A DNA stretch of 5,138 nucleotides from an uncultured Actinomycetes bacterium (GTDB taxonomy: Bacteria > Actinomycetota > Actinomycetes > S36-B12). The stretch's first letter is position 1, and every line of letters starts with the position of its first letter. Below the pieces are notes generated by a model. It did no database searches, was not told the DNA's origin, and worked only from the letters and a program-made list of their open reading frames with translations. Position numbers and translations under genes: made by a program. The stretch is taken from contig CAINGG010000170.1 in the NCBI GenBank assembly GCA_903848435.1, positions 1-5,138 on the forward strand. Reading direction: 5' to 3'. This document shows, piece by piece, positions 1-5,138 of the stretch.

Positions 1-330
1 GGCAGCGCACAGAGCTACATCGACGACGGGTTGCGCCAGCACGGCGTCGCGCCCCGCTACGTCTACCGCACCAACGACAACGGGGCCATGCAGGCCATGG
101 TGCGCAGCGGCCTCGGCGCCGCGATCATGCCGCAGCTGGCGATCCAGCTCACCGACCCCGACGTCGTCGTGCTGCCCACCGAGCCCGCGATCGCGCCGCG
201 ATCTATCGTGCTGGCCCTGCCGCGCGCACCCCTGCGCACGCCGGCCGCCGAACGCTTCGCCGACATCGCCCGGCAGGTCTGTGCGGAACGACTCGGTCCA
301 CCCCGTGGCGCTACCCTCACGAGACGTTGA
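1..330 (+). CDS. LysR-type transcriptional regulator, C-terminal part (5' end outside window)
   Basis: The frame is open from base 1, so the start and the N-terminal helix-turn-helix lie upstream of the window; 109 residues are visible before the TGA at 328-330. The sequence fits the effector-binding domain of LysR-type regulators. It has the GxxxxxIDxxLRxxG opening, the stretch YRTNDNGAMQAMVRSGLG, and then AAIMPQLAI, the usual start of the hinge strand. It next has a DPDVVVLP segment and an APRSIVLALPR strand, with a closing helix rich in Ala and Arg. This domain senses a small ligand and controls DNA binding by the missing N-terminal part. The effector and target genes cannot be told from here. 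The next gene starts only 14 bases downstream on the same strand, so the two may share a transcript, although their predicted roles are unrelated. Confidence 0.85.
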   Translation, partial: GSAQSYIDDGLRQHGVAPRYVYRTNDNGAMQAMVRSGLGAAIMPQLAIQLTDPDVVVLPTEPAIAPRSIVLALPRAPLRTPAAERFADIARQVCAERLGPPRGATLTRR

Positions 331-335
331 GAATC

Positions 336-342
336 GGGGGGA
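336..342 (+). promoter_or_regulatory. G-run ribosome binding site for the HNH nuclease gene
   Basis: The run GGGGGGA lies just before the ATG at 345. Pairing at its left edge leaves about 5 bases to the start codon. It favours 345 over the alternative TTG at 327, which would overlap the upstream stop codon as TTGA and add six residues (MRIGGI) before a normal signal peptide. Confidence 0.5.
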
Positions 343-344
343 TC

Positions 345-995
345 ATGCGCCGCACCGGCGTGTATGCCGCACTGATCATCACCACGCTGATGGTGGGCCT
401 GCTGGGTGCGTCGCCAGCCCAGGCCGAGAAGCGCAGCATCCTGTCGCTGCTGCGCACGCTCACCGTCGCTCCCGAATCCGCCACCGGATACGACCGTGAA
501 CTCTTCCCGCACTGGGACTACCTCGGCGATGACTGCGACGTGCGCGATGCGGTGCTCATCGCGGAGGCGCGCCGCGGCCCGGTGACCGGGCAGACCTGCC
601 CCGTCGGCGCGGGCCGCTGGTTTTCGGCCTTCGACGGCGTGACCGTGCGCGACCCGTCCGAGCTCGACGTCGATCACCTGGTGCCCCTGGCAGAGGCCTG
701 GGGTTCGGGGGCGCGCACCTGGTCGACCAGCGTGCGCGAGAGGTTCGCCAACGATCTCGGCTACGCCAAGTCGCTCATCGCTGTCACGGCATCGAGCAAT
801 CGCTCCAAGGGCGACCAGGACCCGGCCGAGTGGTTGCCCCCGCGCACGGCGTACCGCTGCACCTACATCTCGTCGTGGATCGGCGTGAAGTACCGCTGGC
901 GACTCACCGTTGATGCGCGCGAGGAGGCGGCCCTTCGGGTGCTCGCCACGAACTGCGGCGATCCCACGATGGTCGTACCAGCGCGCGCCCGCTAG
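345..995 (+). CDS. Secreted HNH-family (DUF1524-like) nuclease
   Basis: The protein has 216 aa. Residues 1-27 form a signal peptide: MRRT, a hydrophobic core (about 6-22), then ASPAQA before the likely cleavage at A27/E28. The mature part matches the small secreted HNH endonuclease-like proteins of actinobacteria. It carries YDRELFPHWDYLGDDCDVRDAVL (read here as Y49 through L71) and the beta-beta-alpha core DVDHLVPLAEAW with catalytic-type D110 and H111. This is followed by FANDL (134-138), AVTASSNRSKGDQDPAEWLPP (N152, K155, W163) and YRCTYISSWIGVKYRW (170-185). Cysteines C64, C85, C172 and C204 could form two disulfides, as expected for an exported protein. Nuclease activity, perhaps for scavenging DNA, is inferred from the family. 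The start at 345 is chosen for its ribosome site and compact signal peptide. The gene follows the LysR fragment by 14 bases and converges on the next gene with a 4-base overlap. Confidence 0.88.
   Translation: MRRTGVYAALIITTLMVGLLGASPAQAEKRSILSLLRTLTVAPESATGYDRELFPHWDYLGDDCDVRDAVLIAEARRGPVTGQTCPVGAGRWFSAFDGVTVRDPSELDVDHLVPLAEAWGSGARTWSTSVRERFANDLGYAKSLIAVTASSNRSKGDQDPAEWLPPRTAYRCTYISSWIGVKYRWRLTVDAREEAALRVLATNCGDPTMVVPARAR
992..995. other. CTAG palindrome serving as stop codon for both convergent genes
   Basis: The four bases CTAG contain TAG on each strand. The rightward nuclease gene ends at TAG 993-995 and the leftward 160-aa gene ends at TAG 994-992. The two convergent genes therefore overlap tail to tail by four bases and leave no room for an intergenic terminator. 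Confidence 0.9.
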
Positions 996-1474
996 AGGTG
1001 CTCGCGGAAGAACGTGCCGCAGTCACGGTCGCGGTAGCGCAGTGACACACCATCAGCCATCAGCGACAGGGCGTAGTCGCGCACCGACCGATAGGCATCC
1101 GACTGCTCGAAGAGCCACAGGGAGCGGCCGCACTTCTCCAGCCGGATGGGCCACTGCTGCCACACCTGGTCGGCATCGACGACGTCGATGAATCGACGGG
1201 CATCGAGGTCCCAGCCCCACGACTCCAGCAGGATGCGAGCGCCATCGAGGTAGTCGGAGAGGAAGCCGGGAATGGCCTTCAGGTGGGCGATGTCCTCGGG
1301 GCTGACGGTGTAGGCGTAGCCGTGGCTGCTGGGCTGATCGATCGGGAACATCCACCAGTCGTAGTGCGCGTCGTGGATGCGCTCCCACTGGTGGGAGCCA
1401 GCGGCCGAGCGAAACATCGCCAGGGTCTCGGCCTGCTTGCGCACGATCTCGGCGCACCCCACGAACTCGCTCAC
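992..1474 (-). CDS. Conserved-looking hypothetical protein, 160 aa, last gene of the nuclease cluster
   Basis: I do not recognise the family. The proposed GTG start at 1474 gives MSEFVGCAEIVRKQAETLAMF. The frame stays open upstream to 1882, but that part lies inside the preceding gene and reads as low-complexity Arg/Gly/Ala antisense of it. ATG at 1417 (residue 20) is a second candidate start, and the ribosome site before the GTG is weak (TAGG). The protein is soluble-looking, with no signal peptide or membrane segment, and is rich in Trp and Tyr. Notable stretches are WERIHDAHYDWWMFPID (about 30-46), GYAYTVSPEDI, GFLSDYLDGARILLESWGWDL, and a C-terminal SDAYRSVRDYALSLMADG, followed by YRDRDCGTFFREHL. 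It starts 29 bases after the 598-aa nuclease-like gene, so it is probably co-transcribed. A role with the nucleases is inferred from position only. Confidence 0.75.
   Translation of the reverse strand: MSEFVGCAEIVRKQAETLAMFRSAAGSHQWERIHDAHYDWWMFPIDQPSSHGYAYTVSPEDIAHLKAIPGFLSDYLDGARILLESWGWDLDARRFIDVVDADQVWQQWPIRLEKCGRSLWLFEQSDAYRSVRDYALSLMADGVSLRYRDRDCGTFFREHL
1381..1398. repeat. Perfect inverted repeat, GCTCCCAC-tg-GTGGGAGC
   Basis: Two 8-base arms are exactly complementary around a 2-base centre. As a hairpin this would be seven GC-rich pairs with a CTGG loop. It lies inside the 160-aa gene (codons around GSHQWE), with no T-tract after it on either strand, so it is not a standard Rho-independent terminator. 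It may be chance, or a structure in the mRNA. Confidence 0.5.
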
Positions 1475-1503
1475 GTGCCTACGGTAAGCCCGGGCCGCGC
1501 AAA

Positions 1504-3300
1504 CTAGAAGGGAATGTCGTCGTCCGCCACAACGGCGGTCTCGGCATAGGACAGCAGCGCCACCCTCGTGGGGCCCTCGGCCGTCTCGCTCACGACATCG
1601 GCCGTCAACTCGACGACGACCTCGGTCTGACGCGCCTCGCACCAGGTCGCGACCGGGCACCAGGCACACCATGAGCCCGGATTGGGCGAGGGATCGGTAT
1701 AGAGGATGCGGTCGACGGCATCGGCGATCACCGCGCGAGCGGCCAGCACCGTGCCGGCGTCGGCAGCATCGAAGGTGCGCACCTCGTAGCCGTCGGCCGA
1801 CAGGAGCTCGAGTTCGATCCGCGCCGGGCGTGGCGCTCGCACGGCCCCGGAGACCGGATCGAGGCCATCGGCCACCAGGCACAGCGACAGGGCAACCTGC
1901 GGATAGCGATCGAATACCTCGGCCGGAGTGCCGCCCACTGCCGCCTCGGCGACAGTCTTGGTCTCGCGCACCACCACGCCCTCGGGGAACTCCACGACGA
2001 GGTCGGTGCGCGTCGTCGCCACCACATCGGCATCGGTGTCCCAGGCCGTGAGCGTGTGCTCGGGGTACGCGGCGATGACATCGGCGCGACCCAGCGGGCA
2101 GACGTGCAGATGCTGCAGGAGGTAGGGCCGCAGGGCGGCGTAGTGCTCACGAGTCCAGCCGAGCGTCTCGGCCACATCGCCCACGCCGTCACCGGGCACC
2201 GGAAGGTCCTCGGCCGTGCAGCCCATGAGTCGACCGTGCGCCGACTCCAGCCAGGCGTGGACGGCCACGCCGCGCTGCATCGCCGAACTCGACTCACGGC
2301 GTACGCGCGGCAGGTTGAGATCGCGCAGCAGGTGGGTCTGCCACGTGCACACGCGGCTGGCCACGAGATCGTGGGGACTGAGCGCGCGGGTCCAGGTGGA
2401 CGGACCCGCGACGCCGAGCACTCCGGGCAGGCGCGCGACCCCCGGGCAGTCGTGGCGGAAGTTGCAGGACGCGCAGGCTGACCCAGGGTTGTAGACACCG
2501 CCGGCCAGCACGTGGAGGTTGCCGCTCACGGCCTCGCGGAAGGCCGCCAGCGCATCAGCGAGCGGCGACTCGATCAAGAGCGCTTGGGACGAGTCGAGAA
2601 GGCCGATCTCGCGCACGCGCACCGTCGTGCCGGCACGAGGCTGGGCGGGCGCGGGCTGCCACGACGCGTAGCGCGGCTGACCCTCGGTGAGTGCGACCGC
2701 CTCGGCCGCGACCCGCGCATAGACGGCTAGGCGTGCAGCACTGCGCTCACGGCGACCAGCGTCATCCCAGGTCAGCATGTGGAACTCGCGCACCGTGCTG
2801 TCCTGAGCGACGTGCATTAGCCCCCAGCCCGACCATTCGACGCGCGGCAGGTCGCCGAGGGCATCGTCGAAGGCGAAGAACTCGCGCACCACGGTCTGCT
2901 CGGGAAGCGCCCCCGATGCGCGCAACTGCCCGATGGTCGCGAGATAGCCGTCGAGTGCCGTGCGGGCCACCTCGCGCATGGCGTCGGGCACGTCGCCCTT
3001 GGCGTCGGCGATCACCATCGCCAGCGCGGCATCGGGCTGCATCCCCTGGGCCAGCACGCGCATGGCCGCGTCGCGCACGAGACCGAGGGGGAAGGTCACG
3101 TGCGGCGGGTATGTCATGCGCACGCTGGGATCTCGATCGGGGCCCAGCCCCGGCCGTGCCTTCGCTGCGATCTGGGCCGGGCAGATCCATCGGTCGTCAC
3201 CGCTCAGGTGTGCGGCACTGACCCGGATGAACTCCTCGCCGCGGCGCACCGGCCACGGCGGTGTCCAGTCGGGAATCTCGACGCGCAGGTCACTCGACAT
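1504..3300 (-). CDS. Tandem RecB/Cas4-like Fe-S nuclease protein with SSB-like C-terminal tail
   Basis: The protein has 598 aa from ATG 3300; the frame opens further to 3402, but that part overlaps the upstream gene and looks non-native. The C-terminal half is a complete PD-(D/E)XK module of the RecB/AddB/Cas4 type: ALSPHDLVASRVC (C318), RGVAVHAWLE (H348), RTDLVV (D433), VVVRETKT (E446, K448), YPQVAL (Q468) and CAWCPVATWC (C545, C548, C554). The N-terminal half has the same frame of cysteines: RVSAAHLSGDDRWIC (C40) and CASCNFRHDC (C276, C279, C285). The alignable catalytic positions read D77, W159, E172 and H174 in place of His, Asp, Asp/Glu and Lys. This half is probably an inactive Fe-S copy. 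The last residues are ADDDIPF, the same ending as E. coli SSB. The start overlaps the preceding nuclease gene by 11 bases (ATGTCGAGTGA), which suggests translational coupling. DNA end processing is the likely role; the substrate is unknown. Confidence 0.85.
   Translation of the reverse strand: MSSDLRVEIPDWTPPWPVRRGEEFIRVSAAHLSGDDRWICPAQIAAKARPGLGPDRDPSVRMTYPPHVTFPLGLVRDAAMRVLAQGMQPDAALAMVIADAKGDVPDAMREVARTALDGYLATIGQLRASGALPEQTVVREFFAFDDALGDLPRVEWSGWGLMHVAQDSTVREFHMLTWDDAGRRERSAARLAVYARVAAEAVALTEGQPRYASWQPAPAQPRAGTTVRVREIGLLDSSQALLIESPLADALAAFREAVSGNLHVLAGGVYNPGSACASCNFRHDCPGVARLPGVLGVAGPSTWTRALSPHDLVASRVCTWQTHLLRDLNLPRVRRESSSAMQRGVAVHAWLESAHGRLMGCTAEDLPVPGDGVGDVAETLGWTREHYAALRPYLLQHLHVCPLGRADVIAAYPEHTLTAWDTDADVVATTRTDLVVEFPEGVVVRETKTVAEAAVGGTPAEVFDRYPQVALSLCLVADGLDPVSGAVRAPRPARIELELLSADGYEVRTFDAADAGTVLAARAVIADAVDRILYTDPSPNPGSWCAWCPVATWCEARQTEVVVELTADVVSETAEGPTRVALLSYAETAVVADDDIPF
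1507..1524 (-). other. SSB-Ct-like tail codons (DDDIPF) at the end of the tandem nuclease
   Basis: On the minus strand, codons 593-598 read GAC GAC GAC ATT CCC TTC followed by TAG, giving a terminal DDDIPF. In SSB the acidic residues plus the final Pro-Phe bind pockets on partners such as RecQ, RecO, PriA and exonuclease I. Here the motif ends a stretch of about 40 residues after the last Fe-S cysteine, the sort of exposed tail that could act the same way. The match is exact, but it is only six residues long. Confidence 0.65.
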
Positions 3301-4165
3301 GCGCTTCGCTCTCGCGTCTCGCAAGCCCGGCCTTGAGCAGGATCTCGTTGCTCGCCTCCGATCCCGGGGGCGGGCAATTGGATCGCTGCGCGGGGCAGGC
3401 ATTGCGGAAGTCGCAGTAGTTGCACAGCGGGCCGGTGCGCGCCTCCCACATGCCCGACGTCGTCATCGTGTCGCGCTGCTCATGCGCGATCTCCAGGTCG
3501 TCGAGCGCACGCTGCACCGCCGCGGGATAAACGGGGCGGGTCACCTGTCGGGGATCCTTGAGGTAGAGCAACTCGACCTCGGCCACGGGCTCGTCGAGCT
3601 GCTGCAGGGATGCGGCGTAGAGGAGCTGCTGCCGCCAATAGCCCCACCAGAAGCGCGGCTTGGGCGATCCGGTCTTGTAGTCGGTGACACGCAGCCCGAC
3701 GTCGGAGATCGCGATGCGATCGATGTGCCCGAGGAAGGGCAGCCCGCGCAGGTCAGCGTCGACCCGACGCTCGAGGCCGTCGGGCGCCACCTCGATCTCG
3801 GCGGGCACCTCGGTCTGCCAGTACGCCGACATCGCGGCGGCCGCACCAGCACGGATCTCGGTCTCATCAAGCCCTTGGCCTTCGACCAGCGCGAGCTCAT
3901 CGGCAAGCGAGGTGGCGAGGAACTCCTCGCCGCGCGCGGGCACGCGCTCATCAGGCGGCAGCGCGAGAAGGTGCTCGAGCGCGCCGTGCACGGCACGACC
4001 GATGACGAGTGCGGGCGTGGACGGGGTCTCCCATCGCTCCACCTTCTGCCACCAGTAGCGCAGGGGGCAGTCATGGAACTGGCCGATCGCGGTGGCCGAC
4101 CACGGGCGGCCAGGCGCGGGAGCGCCATCGACGCGCACCTGCTGGATCTTGCGATTGCCGGCCAT
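3290..4165 (-). CDS. RecB-family PD-(D/E)XK exonuclease-like protein with Fe-S cluster motif
   Basis: The protein has 291 aa, a usual size for stand-alone actinobacterial RecB-like nucleases. All expected motifs are present in order: WSATAIGQFHDCPLRYWW with C33, IGRAVHGALEHLL with H60, E132 in GLERRVD, and LGHIDRIAI with D149. These are followed by VTDYKTG with D162 and K164, QQLLYA with Q180 and Y183, and CNYCDFRNACPA with C248, C251 and C257. From the family, H60, D149, D162 and K164 bind metal and cut DNA, and the four cysteines hold a 4Fe-4S cluster that clamps the fold. No helicase domain is attached. The ATG at 4165 has a pyrimidine-rich leader (CTCCCCCC) and no ribosome site, so a leaderless message or a start at GTG codon 10 is possible. 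This is the first gene of the leftward cluster and overlaps the next by 11 bases. Confidence 0.9.
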   Translation of the reverse strand: MAGNRKIQQVRVDGAPAPGRPWSATAIGQFHDCPLRYWWQKVERWETPSTPALVIGRAVHGALEHLLALPPDERVPARGEEFLATSLADELALVEGQGLDETEIRAGAAAAMSAYWQTEVPAEIEVAPDGLERRVDADLRGLPFLGHIDRIAISDVGLRVTDYKTGSPKPRFWWGYWRQQLLYAASLQQLDEPVAEVELLYLKDPRQVTRPVYPAAVQRALDDLEIAHEQRDTMTTSGMWEARTGPLCNYCDFRNACPAQRSNCPPPGSEASNEILLKAGLARRESEAHVE

Positions 4166-4220
4166 GGGGGGAGCATGTCAGGCGGGTCAGACACTCGCCC
4201 CTGCGACACGGCAGACTGGC
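4166..4220. promoter_or_regulatory. Divergent intergenic gap between nuclease cluster and PH-like gene
   Basis: Only 55 bases separate the two divergent starts, so promoters for both directions must be compressed here or lie inside the opposite genes. The segment TGTCaggcgggtcaGACA (4176-4193) has 4-base inverted ends and contains GTCAG twice in the same orientation, four bases apart. This is a possible operator, though weak. On the plus strand CAGACT (4212-4217) stands 6 bases before GTG 4224, the distance expected for a -10 box of a leaderless transcript. I see no convincing -35 box or TAnnnT on either strand. Confidence 0.4.
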
Positions 4221-4574
4221 GTGGTGGCCGCCCTCGTCCTGACTCCCGCTGAGTTGCAGGTGCGACTGGGGCGATGGGAGCGACTGGGCACTATGCAGCG
4301 CGACTTCGCGGTGCCGTGGGACCACATCGACTCGGCGCGCGCGATCAGCGACATGTGGCGCAACATCCTGGGGTGGCGCTGGCCCGGCATCGGTGTCCCG
4401 CATGTGGTGCTCATTGGCCGCATGGTCCATCGCGATGGCCGAGACTTCTGCGCGATTTACATGGACCGTCCCGGGGTCATCCTGGAGATGCATGACGAGC
4501 CCTATCGACGGCTCTTGATCAGCGCACCCGGCGACGTTGTCCAGGCGATCATCCAGCGCGTCACGCAGGGGTAG
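4221..4574 (+). CDS. Small PH-like domain protein of unknown function
   Basis: The protein has 117 aa from GTG 4221; GTG 4224 is equally possible and removes one residue. The frame extends upstream to 4092 but would then overlap the divergent nuclease gene. The pattern fits a small actinobacterial family with a bacterial PH-like beta-barrel. A first strand LTPAELQVRL is followed by GRWERLGTMQRDFAVPWDHI (about 17-36), then RAISDMWRNILGWRWPGIGVPH, where the GIGVP turn is the family's signature. The remaining strands are VVLIGRMV, RDFCAIYMDRPGVILEM and RRLLISAPGD, with a final helix VVQAIIQRV. It has no signal peptide or membrane span. Ligand and role are unknown, and the family assignment rests on pattern recall. 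The VOC gene follows after 9 bases, so the two probably form one transcript. Its start faces the nuclease cluster across 55 bases. Confidence 0.75.
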   Translation: MVAALVLTPAELQVRLGRWERLGTMQRDFAVPWDHIDSARAISDMWRNILGWRWPGIGVPHVVLIGRMVHRDGRDFCAIYMDRPGVILEMHDEPYRRLLISAPGDVVQAIIQRVTQG

Positions 4575-4583
4575 CCTTGCCGC

Positions 4584-5138
4584 ATGGCACAACTCGGGCA
4601 GCCCTGCTGGATTGACATCACCACTGCATCCACCGACCAACGCGAGCGCCTCGTCGCATTCCTGTGTGACCTCTTCGACTGGACCGCTGAGGTCAACGGT
4701 CCGGAGACCGGCTACTACACGATGCTGCGCCGCGACGGCATCGACGCCGCGGCCGTCGGGCAGCAGGCGCAGGGCGGGACGTGGGTCACCTACCTCGCCA
4801 CCGACGACATGCAGGCCTCCGCCGCCCGCGTGATCGATGGTGGCGGCACCGTCGTCATGGGCCCCCACACGGTCATGCGCGCCGGCACGATGGCGGTGGC
4901 CGTCGATCCCGTCGGCGCCGTCTTCGGACTCTGGCAGGCCGACCTCTTTGGCGGATTCGGCGACACCATCGGCACCGGACGACCCGAGTGGTTCCACCAC
5001 GGGTCGCCCGATCCCGCGGCCGCCGCCACCTTCTACGCATCGGCATTCGATCTCGCCACCATCTCCGACGACGCAGACACGATGCTCGGCCGAGACGGTC
5101 GCGGCTACTTCTCCCTCGGCCGCAACGTCGCCGGCAAC
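4584..5138 (+). CDS. Two-domain VOC (glyoxalase/bleomycin resistance fold) protein, 3' end outside window
   Basis: ATG 4584 opens a frame that runs to the window edge without a stop, giving 185 residues. Domain 1 (about 5-120) has the VOC pattern GQPCWIDITT, a helix leading to LFDWTAEV, then GYYTML, GGTWVTYLATDD, and GGGTVVMGPHTVMRAG. It closes with VDPVGAVFGLWQ. A second copy begins near 133 with RPEWFHHGSPDPAAAATFYASAFDL and is cut off. This layout resembles the actinobacterial two-domain VOC proteins annotated as glyoxalase-like or 27 kDa antigen Cfp30B-like. Enzymes of this fold use a metal held by His/Glu pairs; I cannot pick out a clear full set in domain 1, so catalytic activity is uncertain. 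An AGGGG at 4567-4571, inside the end of the preceding gene, is a possible but distant ribosome site (12 bases). The 9-base gap suggests co-transcription with the PH-like gene. Confidence 0.9.
   Translation, partial: MAQLGQPCWIDITTASTDQRERLVAFLCDLFDWTAEVNGPETGYYTMLRRDGIDAAAVGQQAQGGTWVTYLATDDMQASAARVIDGGGTVVMGPHTVMRAGTMAVAVDPVGAVFGLWQADLFGGFGDTIGTGRPEWFHHGSPDPAAAATFYASAFDLATISDDADTMLGRDGRGYFSLGRNVAGN

Noticed and set aside
63..677. Leftward open frame (204 codons) over the LysR end and HNH nuclease
   Set aside because: It is antisense to two recognisable coding regions and its translation has no family pattern.
1475..1882. N-terminal extension of the 160-aa gene up to 1882
   Set aside because: This part falls inside the end of the 598-aa gene on the same strand in another frame. 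It is Arg/Gly-rich, so the GTG at 1474 is preferred.
3301..3402. N-terminal extension of the 598-aa protein to 3402
   Set aside because: The extra 34 residues are a basic, low-complexity stretch overlapping the Fe-S end of the 291-aa nuclease. ATG 3300 gives a natural short overlap.
1504..4165. Cas4 of a CRISPR adaptation cluster
   Set aside because: The Fe-S nuclease motifs resemble Cas4, but there is no cas1, cas2, effector gene or repeat-spacer array in the window.
1504..4165. AddAB or AdnAB double-strand break repair complex
   Set aside because: Neither protein has a Walker A or other superfamily 1 helicase motif, and both are far shorter than AddA, AddB, AdnA or AdnB.
4166..4220. SOS (LexA) box controlling the nuclease cluster
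   Set aside because: I looked for the actinobacterial pattern CGAAC-n4-GTTCG between the divergent starts and found nothing close to it.
2960..4252. Long rightward open frame (430 codons) opposite the two nuclease genes
   Set aside because: It lies wholly antisense to genes with clear catalytic motifs. Its translation is Arg/Gly/Ala-rich without a recognisable domain, as expected for a shadow frame in GC-rich DNA.
4071..5000. Leftward open frame (309 codons) across the PH-like and VOC genes
   Set aside because: It is antisense to two genes with coherent family patterns, shows Asp/His/Gly-rich composition and no known motif, and overlaps the start of the 291-aa nuclease.

Overview
The window is gene-dense, very GC-rich DNA. 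It uses GTG starts, overlapping genes, and protein families common in high-GC Gram-positive bacteria (Actinomycetota): a secreted HNH nuclease, a stand-alone RecB-like nuclease, a small PH-like protein and a two-domain VOC protein. I assign it to Actinomycetota by inference and cannot name a genus. No RNA genes, insertion sequences, CRISPR repeats or phage genes are visible, and no gene-free stretch exceeds about 60 bases.

Layout: positions 1-330 (+) hold the 3' end of a LysR-type regulator. After 14 bases comes a secreted HNH nuclease (345-995, +). It converges on a leftward three-gene cluster that reads from 4165 down to 992. In transcription order the cluster is a RecB/Cas4-like Fe-S nuclease of 291 aa (4165-3290), a 598-aa protein with two such Fe-S nuclease-like domains in tandem (3300-1504), and an unrecognised 160-aa protein (1474-992). 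A 55-base gap (4166-4220) separates this cluster from a divergent rightward pair: a 117-aa PH-like protein (4221-4574) and a VOC (glyoxalase-fold) protein cut by the window edge (4584-5138).

The leftward cluster is the most interesting part. Its first two genes overlap by 11 bases and together encode three copies of the same Cys...C-x2-C-x5-C nuclease-like module. Two copies keep the catalytic His, Asp, Asp/Glu and Lys. The third, the N-terminal half of the 598-aa protein, keeps the four cysteines but appears to have lost the catalytic residues. The 598-aa protein also ends in DDDIPF, the same six residues that end E. coli single-stranded DNA-binding protein (SSB), where this tail docks partner proteins. 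No helicase is encoded in the window. I infer a helicase-free DNA-processing module, possibly tied to SSB-partner proteins. This is a hypothesis from motifs, not a demonstrated system.
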